A stretch of 64,000 bases of DNA from JACVRW01 sp963826165 (GTDB taxonomy: Bacteria; Actinomycetota; Thermoleophilia; Solirubrobacterales; Thermoleophilaceae). A program made the position numbers and the translations under genes. The DNA is taken from the NCBI GenBank assembly GCA_963826165.1, contig CAWGWC010000017.1:62001-126000 (forward strand). The letters are read 5' to 3'. The notes below the pieces were generated by a model. It did no database searches. It was not told the DNA's origin and was given only the letters and a program-made list of their open reading frames with translations. Below are positions 50,784-58,072 of the stretch, piece by piece (the stretch's first letter is position 1; the number at the start of each line of letters is the position of its first letter).

Positions 50784-51176
50784 ATGGCCGTAGCCGTGCT
50801 GTTCGCCCCGTCGAGTTGCTCATTGGGAGCCGACGACGAGGCTCAGCCCGCCTCCGGAGCCGCCGCGCGGGTGGCCGTCACCGTGGACCGGCTCGAGCGC
50901 GCTACGGCAGAAGGGGACTGGGACAGCGTCTGCGACGAGCTCTTCACCAGCGCCGCCCGCCGGCGTGCCGGTGGCCGCGACTGTCCGCGGCTGCTGCGCT
51001 CCTCCGCGGAGGGCTTGCGACGGCCCTCCATCGAGATCCGGGGCATCGACGTCGCCGGGGAGCGGGCCACCGTGGCCGTCCGCACCCGGGCCGGAGAACA
51101 GCCGCCGGTGGACGATGCGCTCGAGCTGCGGCGCGAGGCCGGTGGCTGGCGCGTGGAGGCGCTGTCGGGTCGGTGA
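50784..51176 (+). CDS. Small secreted or lipoprotein-like hypothetical protein
   Basis: 130-residue protein with a short hydrophobic N-terminus (MAVAVLFAPSSCSLG) that could be a weak lipoprotein signal with Cys12, followed by a cystatin/NTF2-like alpha-beta region: VTVDRLERATAEGDWDSVCD, RAGGRDCPRLLRSSAEGLRR, IEIRGIDVAGERATVAVRTR. This resembles the small nuclear-transport-factor-2-like domains of secreted actinobacterial proteins. Function unknown. Confidence 0.6.
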   Translation: MAVAVLFAPSSCSLGADDEAQPASGAAARVAVTVDRLERATAEGDWDSVCDELFTSAARRRAGGRDCPRLLRSSAEGLRRPSIEIRGIDVAGERATVAVRTRAGEQPPVDDALELRREAGGWRVEALSGR

Positions 51177-51177
51177 G

Positions 51178-52155
51178 CTAGCCCAGCGAGCCCGCGAGGG
51201 CCTCGAGCGTGGTGTCGAAGTCTGTCTTGGCGATGCCGCCCACGCACGGTGAGGTGGCGCCGCAGTCGCGGTAGCGGCGCACCGAGGCGGCGGCCTCGTC
51301 CGGGTTGCCGATCGCGGCGAGGAGCCCCAGATAGTCGTCTGAGATCGCGGCCACTGCGGCGTCCGGTCCGCCTTCCTGCATTCCGCGGTCGAAGCCCTCC
51401 ACGTCGGCGCCGAAGCCCGAGCGCTCGATCATCGCTCGGTAGAACGGCAGGGAGAAATAGGGCACGAGCTCGGTGCGCAGCCGGGCCCGGGCGTCCTCCG
51501 GCTCGGTGGTGACCGCCGAGGGGACGGCGGCGACGATGTCGAAGCCGTCGAGCTCGCGGCCGGCCTTTGCGCGGCCTTCGGTGACCGTGGGGACGACGAC
51601 GTCACGGATGTAGTGGGGGTTGCAGAGCCACAGGATCACGCCGTCGGCCACCTCGCCCGCCAGGCGCAACATGCCCGGTGAGAGGCCGGCGAGGTAGACG
51701 GGCAGGTCCGGGCGCGGCGTGTAGCCCAGGAAGTGGAAAGCGGTCGGAAAGCGCTCTCCCGCGGGTGGATCCTCGCCGGCGAAGATCGCCTTCAGCGCAC
51801 CCACGTACTCCCGTATCTCACGGACCGGCTTGTCGATCGGCTGGCCGTACCAGCTCTCGACCACCGGCCGGTGAGAGACCCCCAGCCCCGCTATGGCCCG
51901 CCCTCCGGAGAACTCGTCGAGGGTGGCGAACGACTGGGCGGTGGCCACCGGGGTGCGCGAATAGATCGGCATCACTCCGGTACCGAGCCGGATCCGCTCA
52001 GTACGAGAGGCATAGGCCATCAGCAGGGTGACCGAATCGCGGGCGGCGATGTGGGTCACATAGACCGACTCGTAGCCGAGCTCCTCGGCCTTGCGCGACC
52101 GCTGCACCGCGGTCTCGAGCGACCGTCCTGCGCCGATGAACGAGCCGAGGGCCAC
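51178..52155 (-). CDS. LLM-class (F420-dependent type) oxidoreductase
   Basis: 325-residue luciferase-like TIM-barrel flavin/F420 enzyme. AEELGYESVYVTHIAARDSV, RIRLGTGVMPIYSRTPVATA, SFATLDEFSGGRAIAGLGVS and YLAGLSPGMLRLAGEVADGV are the classical core blocks. Substrate unknown. The GTG at 52155 was chosen from the divergent palindromic promoter; the frame is open upstream to 52245 but that part overlaps the promoter and the mobA-like start. Confidence 0.9.
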   Translation of the reverse strand: MALGSFIGAGRSLETAVQRSRKAEELGYESVYVTHIAARDSVTLLMAYASRTERIRLGTGVMPIYSRTPVATAQSFATLDEFSGGRAIAGLGVSHRPVVESWYGQPIDKPVREIREYVGALKAIFAGEDPPAGERFPTAFHFLGYTPRPDLPVYLAGLSPGMLRLAGEVADGVILWLCNPHYIRDVVVPTVTEGRAKAGRELDGFDIVAAVPSAVTTEPEDARARLRTELVPYFSLPFYRAMIERSGFGADVEGFDRGMQEGGPDAAVAAISDDYLGLLAAIGNPDEAAASVRRYRDCGATSPCVGGIAKTDFDTTLEALAGSLG

Positions 52156-52165
52156 GGGGCGCGCA

Positions 52166-52181
52166 ACCCTACCGGTAGGGT
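52166..52181. promoter_or_regulatory. Palindrome holding two back-to-back -10 boxes
   Basis: ACCCTACCGGTAGGGT is a perfect 16-bp palindrome. Each half reads TAGGGT outward: the rightward one ends 8 nt before the GTG of the mobA-like gene (52190), the leftward one 10 nt before the GTG of the LLM gene (52155). It looks like a symmetric divergent promoter; polymerases could not occupy both halves at once. Confidence 0.55.
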
Positions 52182-52189
52182 GCTCGGCC

Positions 52190-52765
52190 GTGATCGGAGC
52201 GGTGCTGGCGGGAGGCAGCGGCACGCGGCTGGGCCGCGGCTCCAAGGCGGCCGCCCTCCTGGCCGGGCGTCCTCTGGTGGCCTACCCGGTGGACGCGCTG
52301 GCGCAGGCGTGCGAGCGGATCGCGATCGTGTGCAAGAGCGACACCGCGCTGCCCGAGCTGCCCGGAGTGGAGCGCTGGGACGAGCCGGACGCGCCGCGCC
52401 ATCCCCTCACCGGCATCGTCCACGCGCTCGAGACGGCACAGGCGCCGGTGCTGGTCTGCGCGGCCGACATGCCCTTCGTGACCGCCGACGCGTGCCGCAC
52501 CCTCCTGGGCGCCGCGGGTGCCTCGCCGGTGGTGGCCGCCACGGCGGCGGGCGTGCTTCAGCCCACGTTCGCGCTGTACGCCCCGGCGGCCCTGGACGAG
52601 CTGCGCGCCGCTCCCGGCGATGCTCCGCTGACCCGCACGGTCGAGGCCCTCGATCCGACGCGCGTGGCGCTGCCGCCCGGCCTCGTTCGCAGCGTCAACA
52701 CCCCTGAGGAGCTGGCCGAGGCGGAGGCGGAGGCGCTCCTCAGAGCGCCGAGTGAACGCTCGTGA
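52190..52765 (+). CDS. MobA-like nucleotidyltransferase (molybdenum cofactor guanylyltransferase family)
   Basis: 191-residue NTP transferase starting VIGAVLAGGSGTRLGRGSKA, with the G-rich nucleotide loop, a following lysine, and VLVCAADMPFVTADACRTLL carrying the metal-binding Asp. Length and motifs fit MobA, which attaches GMP to molybdopterin. No other molybdenum genes are in view, so a related CMP/CTP-sugar role remains possible. GTG start from the palindromic promoter. Confidence 0.82.
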   Translation: MIGAVLAGGSGTRLGRGSKAAALLAGRPLVAYPVDALAQACERIAIVCKSDTALPELPGVERWDEPDAPRHPLTGIVHALETAQAPVLVCAADMPFVTADACRTLLGAAGASPVVAATAAGVLQPTFALYAPAALDELRAAPGDAPLTRTVEALDPTRVALPPGLVRSVNTPEELAEAEAEALLRAPSERS

Positions 52766-53021
52766 CCCAGACCGACATCAGGGCGATGGCCGGGACGGCG
52801 AAGTTCAGGGCTGTGCGGGTCCGGCCGCGCTCGTCGTGCCACCAGGCGAGCCAGAGCAGGATGGTGCCAGTGAGGACCAGCGCGAGCTGACCGGTTTCGA
52901 ACCACCAGCCGTCCGACTGAGCCACGCGGGCGGCTGACCCGAGCCACGCGAGCGTTCCGAAGAACGCCACGTTGAAGAGGAGGATCCGGGTGGTCTCCGC
53001 GGGCGTCCTTCGTACCCCCAT
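52740..53021 (-). CDS. Small three-helix membrane protein
   Basis: 93-residue protein with three hydrophobic stretches (ILLFNVAFFGTLAWLG, LALVLTGTILLWLAWW, FAVPAIALMSVWVTSV) and a HDERGRTRT turn between helices two and three. No family recognised. Its end overlaps the mobA-like gene by 26 bp on the opposite strand. Confidence 0.7.
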   Translation of the reverse strand: MGVRRTPAETTRILLFNVAFFGTLAWLGSAARVAQSDGWWFETGQLALVLTGTILLWLAWWHDERGRTRTALNFAVPAIALMSVWVTSVHSAL

Positions 53022-53051
53022 GGCTCAGGCCAGTGTGCCAAATTCGGCTCC

Positions 53052-53441
53052 TCAGGCTGTGCTGCCGGCCCCGTCACGCAGGGCGCCGACCGAGGCGGGG
53101 GAGGGGCTGACGGCGCGGACCTCGACCGTGCCCCAGTGGACCATCGGCATCCTCGCGCCCCAGCTGACCGCGGTGTAGCGATCGGGCGTGTCGATGAGGT
53201 AGTAGCCCAGCAGTGCCTCCTTGGTCTCGGCGAAGGGACCGTCGGTCACGATCTGCTCGTCGGACCGGTGCTGGATCGAGACGGCCTCGGTGGTCGGGAC
53301 CAGCCCGTCACCTTCCAGCAGGACTCCGGCCTCGTCGAGCGCGCGGGTGGCCTCGACCCAATCACCGAACGCACCGCTGGGCGGAGCCTCTTCGGCCGCG
53401 GGGTGAGCGGGATCGCCGTAGATGAGCAGCAGATGCTTCAT
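53052..53441 (-). CDS. YCII/DGPF-domain protein
   Basis: 129-residue small alpha/beta protein. It opens MKHLLLIYGDP and carries the hallmark VTDGPFAETKEALLGYYLID. Such proteins often accompany ECF sigma factors in actinobacteria, but no sigma gene is adjacent here. Function unknown. Confidence 0.88.
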   Translation of the reverse strand: MKHLLLIYGDPAHPAAEEAPPSGAFGDWVEATRALDEAGVLLEGDGLVPTTEAVSIQHRSDEQIVTDGPFAETKEALLGYYLIDTPDRYTAVSWGARMPMVHWGTVEVRAVSPSPASVGALRDGAGSTA

Positions 53442-53505
53442 GGTCTCTCCTTCGTTTGACTGGCCCTAGGACGAACGGACCGGGCCGAGATCGACAGCCA
53501 CCGGG

Positions 53506-53664
53506 TCAGGCCCGCGTCAGCAGCACGAGCAAGACGATCGTGAAGGCGATCGCGCCCACCCCGAGCGCCACGCCGAGATTGGCCGCTCCGGCCAGTTCCG
53601 CGATCACCGTGACCACGGCCAGCACAGCGACCACCAGGCCGAGCTGGACGGCCGGGCGGCTCAC
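53506..53664 (-). CDS. Small two-helix membrane protein coupled to meaB
   Basis: 52-residue protein read from a GTG at 53664 that overlaps the TGA of meaB (GTGA). Two hydrophobic segments (VQLGLVVAVLAVVTVIAELA and VGAIAFTIVLLVLLT) make nearly the whole sequence. Codon third positions are G/C-rich and the stop is clean, arguing that it is expressed as the third gene of the ecm-meaB operon. Function unknown. Confidence 0.65.
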   Translation of the reverse strand: MSRPAVQLGLVVAVLAVVTVIAELAGAANLGVALGVGAIAFTIVLLVLLTRA

Positions 53665-54617
53665 AGTGCCTCTTCCAGCGCCGCCACCAGCCCGGTCACG
53701 CTGGTGCCCCGGTCCTCGCTCGCCAGCAGGCGCTCCGCGCCGCGGCGGCCTCCCAGTGCCCGCAGTCCCGCGTCGCCCCGCTCGGCCGTGAACTCGCGCA
53801 GCGCCGCGGCCCGCCGGGTTCGCAGCCGGCGTTCCGTCAGGTCGAGCGCCTCGTGGTGGGCGTCGAGCGCGCCCGCGAGCTCCTCGATCCCGCTCGGCGG
53901 GGCGGCCGAGGACACCATGAGCACCGGCACCGCCGAGGAGCCCACCGCGGCCAGTGCCTGCACGAGCTCGCGCCGGGAGCGAGCGGCGGTCTCGCCGAGG
54001 TCCGCCTTCGTCACCACCAGGACGTCGGGCACCTCCATGATGCCCGCCTTTATGAACTGCAGGACGTCTCCGGAGCCGGGCTGGACCACCACGGCGATCG
54101 TGTCGCAGACGTCCTCGACGTCGGTCTCCGACTGGCCGACGCCCACCGTCTCGATCACCACGACGTCGAAGGCAGGGGCCAGGGCGTCGACCCCCTCGCG
54201 GGTGGCCGCCGCCAGGCCGCCGAGACGGTTGCCCGCCGCCGTGGAGCGGATTAGGAGGCCGTCGTCGCGCGGGTCGTGCTCGATCCGGGCGCGATCGCCG
54301 AGCAGCGCGCCGCCGGAGCGCTTGGACGACGGATCGACGGCGAGCACCGCCACCGTGCGGCCGCCCGACCGCCAGTGCGCCACCAGGTGAGACAGCAGCG
54401 ACGATTTGCCCGCGCCCGGCGGGCCGGTAACGCCCACGATCCGCGCCGGCGCTTCCCCGCCGAGCGCGGCCGGAGAGAGCTCGGCCAGAAGCGCCGCGCC
54501 GGCCTCGCGGTCGGCCCGGTTCTCGATCACGTTGAGCGCCGCCGGGGCGGCCGAGCGGTCGCGCTCGCGCAGCCGGCGGCCCAGCTCTGCCGGCTCCAGG
54601 GACAACGCTTCCGGCAC
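53661..54617 (-). CDS. meaB: MeaB-type G3E GTPase, chaperone of B12-dependent mutase
   Basis: 318-residue GTPase that loads and protects adenosylcobalamin in acyl-CoA mutases. Walker A GVTGPPGAGKSSLL, VLAVDPSSKRSGGALLGDRA, VVIETVGVGQSETDVEDVCD and the NKxD-like VVTKADL are all present. The GTG start directly abuts the TAG of the mutase gene with no gap, so the two are made together, and the pairing identifies its client as the Ecm protein next door. Confidence 0.94.
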   Translation of the reverse strand: MPEALSLEPAELGRRLRERDRSAAPAALNVIENRADREAGAALLAELSPAALGGEAPARIVGVTGPPGAGKSSLLSHLVAHWRSGGRTVAVLAVDPSSKRSGGALLGDRARIEHDPRDDGLLIRSTAAGNRLGGLAAATREGVDALAPAFDVVVIETVGVGQSETDVEDVCDTIAVVVQPGSGDVLQFIKAGIMEVPDVLVVTKADLGETAARSRRELVQALAAVGSSAVPVLMVSSAAPPSGIEELAGALDAHHEALDLTERRLRTRRAAALREFTAERGDAGLRALGGRRGAERLLASEDRGTSVTGLVAALEEAL

Positions 54618-56606
54618 CTAGGCCGCGGCGGTCACGTCGTGGTGCTCGGCCACGAGCTCGACGATGTCGCCCATGATCCGGCTCACCTCGAAGTCCTTGG
54701 GCGTGTACACACGGGCCACGCCGGCCTCCAGCAGAGCCGCCTCGTCGGCGGGCGGGATGATGCCGCCCACCACCACCGGCACGTCGGCCCCGGCGTCGCG
54801 GAGCTCGGCCAACACCGACGGGATCAGCTCGGCGTGCGAGCCGGAGAGGATCGAAAGACCCACCACGTGCACGCCCTCGTCGACCGCGGTGCGAGCGATG
54901 CGGGCCGGGGTGAGGCGGATGCCCTCGTAGACCACGTCCATGCCGGCATCCCGGGCGCGCACGGCGATCTGCTCGGCGCCGTTGGAATGGCCGTCCAGCC
55001 CGGGCTTGCCCACGAGGATCTTGATGCGGCGTCCCAGGTCCTCCGACACCCGCTCCACGCGGGCGCGCAGCTCGGCCAGCGAGTCGTCGGGCGGCGCCGC
55101 GGCGGCGTCGCCCACGCCGGTGGGCGCGCGGTACTCCCCGAAGGTCTCGCGCAGGGCCGCCGCCCATTCGCCGGTGGTGGCGCCGGCCTTGGCCGCCGCC
55201 AGCGTGGCCGTCATGACGTTCTCCGCGGGGTCCACGGCGGCGGCCCGCAGCTGCTCGAGCGCGGACTGCACCGCGGCCTCGTCGCGCTCGGAGCGCCAGC
55301 GCTCGAGGGCCTCGATCGCTCCTCGCTCCACGTCGGGGTCCACGCGCAGGATGCCGCCGTCCTCGCCGTCCTGGAGCGGAGAGGGCTCGGCCTCGGTGTA
55401 GGAGTTCTGGCCCACGACCCGCTGCTCGCCGGTCTCGATCCGGCGCACCCGCTCGCGGTGCGACTCCACCAGCTTGGTCTTCATGTAGGGCACGGCATTG
55501 ACTGCCCCGCCCTGCTCGGCCACCACGGCCATCTCTTCGCGAGCGCCGGCGATCAGCTCGTCCACCAGCCCGTCCATGACCTTGGAACCCTCGAAGATGT
55601 CGGGGTAGTCGAGCAGGTCGGTCTCGTGGGCAAGGATCTGCTGGATGCGCAGCGACCACTGCTGGTCCCACGGCCGCGGCAGGCCCAGCGCCTCGTTCCA
55701 GGCCGGCAGCTGAAGGGCCCGGGCGCGAGCGTCGCGCCCCATCGTCACCGCCAGCGCCTCGAGCACGATGCGGATGATGTTGTTCTCCGGCTGGGCCTCG
55801 GTGAGCCCGAGCGAGTTGACCTGCACGCCGTAGCGGAAGCGCAGCAGCCGCACGTCGTCGATCCCGTAGCGCTCACGTCCGATCTCCTCCCAGAGCCGGC
55901 CCATCGCGCGCAGCTTGGCGTGCTCCTCGATGAAGCGGATGCCGGCGTTGACGAAGAAGGAGATGCGGCCGAACACCCGCGGGAAGGTCTCCTCGTCCAC
56001 CTGCTGCCGGACGCGGTCGAGCACGGCCTCCGCCGTGGCCAGGGCGAACGCGATCTCCTGAACCGGCGTGGCCCCGGCCTCCTGGAGGTGGTACGAGCAG
56101 ATGTTGACCGGGTTCCAGCGCGGCACCTCGTCAACGGTGAAGGCGATCGTGTCGGCGATCAGCCGCATCGAGGGCTCGGGCGGAAAGGCGTACGTTCCGC
56201 GCGACAGGAACTCCTTGATGATGTCGTTCTGGGTGGTGCCCTGGAGCGCTTGGCGGTCGACCCCGTTGTCCTCCGCCACGGTCATGTAGAGCGCGAGCAG
56301 CCAGGCGGCGGTGGCGTTGATGGTCATCGACGTGTTCATCTCGTCGAGCGGGATGCCGTCGAGCAGCGTGTGCATGTCGCCCTTGTGGGCGATCGACACG
56401 CCCACCTTGCCCACCTCGCCGCGCGACAGCTCGTGATCCGGGTCGTACCCGGTCTGCGTGGGCAGGTCGAAGGCCACCGACAGCCCGGTCTGGCCCTTGG
56501 CCAGGTTGCGCCGATACAGCTCGTTGGACTCCCGGGCCGTGGAATGGCCTGCGTAGGTGCGCATGACCCAGGGGCGGTCACGCTCGGGCAAACGGTGTTC
56601 CGTCAC
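54618..56606 (-). CDS. ecm: Ethylmalonyl-CoA mutase (MeaA-type B12-dependent mutase)
   Basis: 662-residue adenosylcobalamin mutase in one chain: a TIM-barrel acyl-CoA domain (residues 1 to about 500) and a C-terminal B12 domain with the DxHxxG-type KPGLDGHSNGAEQI. RPWVMRTYAGHSTARESNEL, LSVAFDLPTQTGYDPDHELS, DEMNTSMTINATAAWLLALY and PVNICSYHLQEAGATPVQEI match MeaA/Ecm rather than methylmalonyl-CoA mutase or IcmF. It turns ethylmalonyl-CoA into methylsuccinyl-CoA. The GTG start lies 7 nt after TACAAT; meaB follows directly. Confidence 0.92.
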   Translation of the reverse strand: MTEHRLPERDRPWVMRTYAGHSTARESNELYRRNLAKGQTGLSVAFDLPTQTGYDPDHELSRGEVGKVGVSIAHKGDMHTLLDGIPLDEMNTSMTINATAAWLLALYMTVAEDNGVDRQALQGTTQNDIIKEFLSRGTYAFPPEPSMRLIADTIAFTVDEVPRWNPVNICSYHLQEAGATPVQEIAFALATAEAVLDRVRQQVDEETFPRVFGRISFFVNAGIRFIEEHAKLRAMGRLWEEIGRERYGIDDVRLLRFRYGVQVNSLGLTEAQPENNIIRIVLEALAVTMGRDARARALQLPAWNEALGLPRPWDQQWSLRIQQILAHETDLLDYPDIFEGSKVMDGLVDELIAGAREEMAVVAEQGGAVNAVPYMKTKLVESHRERVRRIETGEQRVVGQNSYTEAEPSPLQDGEDGGILRVDPDVERGAIEALERWRSERDEAAVQSALEQLRAAAVDPAENVMTATLAAAKAGATTGEWAAALRETFGEYRAPTGVGDAAAAPPDDSLAELRARVERVSEDLGRRIKILVGKPGLDGHSNGAEQIAVRARDAGMDVVYEGIRLTPARIARTAVDEGVHVVGLSILSGSHAELIPSVLAELRDAGADVPVVVGGIIPPADEAALLEAGVARVYTPKDFEVSRIMGDIVELVAEHHDVTAAA

Positions 56607-56613
56607 GCGGTTG

Positions 56614-56623
56614 ATTGTATGGT
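56614..56623. promoter_or_regulatory. Overlapping divergent -10 boxes of ecm and MBL genes
   Basis: ATTGTATGGT reads TACAAT on the minus strand (56619-56614, 7 nt before the ecm GTG) and TATGGT on the plus strand (56618-56623, 9 nt before the GTG at 56633). The boxes overlap, so the two leaderless promoters should compete. Confidence 0.45.
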
Positions 56624-56632
56624 CGGCGGCCG

Positions 56633-57478
56633 GTGAGCCGTGCCATCGACGTCCTGCACCTCGGTCGTGACCGGGTTATCTGCGCCTTCGAGATCGATGG
56701 CCTGATCGTCGATCCCGGCCCGGCCTCGTGCCTGGACACGCTGATCGACCGGCTCGGGCCGGTGGAGCCCCGGGGGCTGCTGCTCACCCACATCCATCTC
56801 GACCACGCCGGAGCGACCGGGGTCCTATGCCGGCGCTACCCGCGTCTCCAGGTTTACGTCCACGAGCGCGGGGCGCCGCACCTGGTGGATCCGTCCAAGC
56901 TGCTGGCCAGCGCGAGCCGGCTCTACGGCGAGGACATGGAGGAGCTGTGGGGTGAGGTGGCGCCCGTTCCCGAGGACCGCATCACATCGCTGTCGGGCGG
57001 GGAGACGGTCGAGGGCTTCCGGGTGGCCTACACCCCCGGCCACGCGTCGCACCACGTCTGCTATCTGCACGAGGATTCTGGCGACGCCTACGTGGGAGAT
57101 GTGGCCGGTGTGCGGATACCGCCGGGGACCGACACGCTGGCGCCGACCCCGCCGCCCGACATCGACGTCGAGGCCTGGCTGGACTCGCTCCACACCGTCG
57201 CGGCGTGGAACCCCCAGTCGCTGTGCCTGACCCATTTCGGGCAGGTCACCGACGTGGAAGAGCAGCTTCACCGCATCCGCACCGCCCTGCTCGACTCGGC
57301 CGACTCCGCCCGGCTGGACGGCGAGGAAGCTTTCATCGCCAAGCTCGAGACCCGGCTGTCGGAGGCCACCGACCCGGCGACCGTGGAGACCTACGAGCAG
57401 GCGGCGCCGCCCGACCAGCTCTACGCGGGCCTCGAGCGCTACTGGCGAAAGAAGGCCGAGAGGGACGAGTCGCGGTGA
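56633..57478 (+). CDS. MBL-fold metallo-hydrolase
   Basis: 281-residue metallo-beta-lactamase-fold hydrolase with the metal motif LLTHIHLDHAGATG (His53, His55, Asp57, His58), TPGHASHHVCYLHE, VGDVAGVRIP and a distal His in LTHFGQVTD. A helical C-terminal part of about 60 residues follows. Substrate unknown; thioesterase or lactonase activity is common in this group, and position next to ecm would fit a CoA-thioester hydrolase. The clpS-like gene begins inside its stop codon (GTGA). Confidence 0.88.
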   Translation: MSRAIDVLHLGRDRVICAFEIDGLIVDPGPASCLDTLIDRLGPVEPRGLLLTHIHLDHAGATGVLCRRYPRLQVYVHERGAPHLVDPSKLLASASRLYGEDMEELWGEVAPVPEDRITSLSGGETVEGFRVAYTPGHASHHVCYLHEDSGDAYVGDVAGVRIPPGTDTLAPTPPPDIDVEAWLDSLHTVAAWNPQSLCLTHFGQVTDVEEQLHRIRTALLDSADSARLDGEEAFIAKLETRLSEATDPATVETYEQAAPPDQLYAGLERYWRKKAERDESR

Positions 57479-57771
57479 GCGAGAGCGGCACCATCGAGCT
57501 GCCGCGCACCGGCGGCCCGGGGGGCACCGGGGTGGACGACCACTGGCGCGTGATCGTCCTCAACGACAACCACAACACCTTCGAGGGAGTGGCTTCGGCA
57601 CTCGCCTCGGTGTTGCCCGGCGTGGGCTACGAGCAGGGCATGTCGATGGCCAACACGATCCACAACAAGGGCCAGGCGATCGTCTGGACGGGAGCGCGCG
57701 AGCCCGCCGAGCTCTACTGGGAGCAGCTCAAGGAGAAGGGGCTGACGATGGCTCCGCTGGAGCAGGGCTAG
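57475..57771 (+). CDS. clpS: ClpS-like N-degron adaptor of Clp protease
   Basis: 98-residue adaptor that delivers N-end-rule substrates to ClpCP/ClpAP. WRVIVLNDNHNTFEGVASAL corresponds to the ClpS core where the family has V-x-L-x-NDDxTP; here residues 30-32 are Asn-Asp-Asn. ANTIHNKGQAIVW keeps the IHxxG block and the C-terminal KEKGLTMAPL is typical. GTG start overlaps the MBL stop. The altered third residue of the NDD site may change which N-terminal residues are bound. Confidence 0.85.
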   Translation: MSESGTIELPRTGGPGGTGVDDHWRVIVLNDNHNTFEGVASALASVLPGVGYEQGMSMANTIHNKGQAIVWTGAREPAELYWEQLKEKGLTMAPLEQG

Positions 57772-58072
57772 GCTCGAGCGCCTCGCCGTCGCCCACCACC
57801 TCCCAGAAGCTCGGCAGGAGCGGCACCTGGTAGGTCCCGGACAGCTCGACGCGCTTGGTCGCGATCTCCTCCGAGTACCAGTAGCGCTCGAAGTGCGCCT
57901 TGGAGGGGAAGCGGGCCTGCTGTAGGAAGTCGAGCCCGCCATCGAGCGCCCGGGTGAAGGACCAGCTCGTGGCTCCGAAGGCGAGCACGGCCTCGGCCGC
58001 CGGCAGCCAGCCGTGGGCGAACTTGTCTCCCCGGAACGGGTTGATCGGCCAGCGGATCTGTACCTCGATCAT
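57728..58072 (-). CDS. Unknown 114-residue protein translationally coupled to ccr
   Basis: Cytosolic protein beginning MIEVQIRWPINPFRGDKFAH, aromatic-rich in the middle (SWSFTRALDGGLDFLQQARF, FERYWYSEEIATKRVEL) and ending in a Pro/Ser tail. No cofactor or metal motif is apparent and I do not recognise the family. Its ATG overlaps the TGA of ccr (ATGA), so it is made with crotonyl-CoA carboxylase/reductase and may assist or regulate it. Its end overlaps clpS by 44 bp on the other strand. Confidence 0.7.
   Translation of the reverse strand: MIEVQIRWPINPFRGDKFAHGWLPAAEAVLAFGATSWSFTRALDGGLDFLQQARFPSKAHFERYWYSEEIATKRVELSGTYQVPLLPSFWEVVGDGEALEPSPAPAEPSSAPSP

Noticed and set aside
53506..55671. 721-codon open frame on the minus strand across ecm and meaB
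   Set aside because: Arg/Gly-rich shadow of the real mutase and GTPase frames; only its last 53 codons form a plausible separate gene.
54618..56606. Methylmalonyl-CoA mutase or IcmF
   Set aside because: Single-chain length of 662 with fused B12 domain and MeaA-specific blocks fit Ecm; there is no internal GTPase domain as in IcmF, and no separate small subunit.
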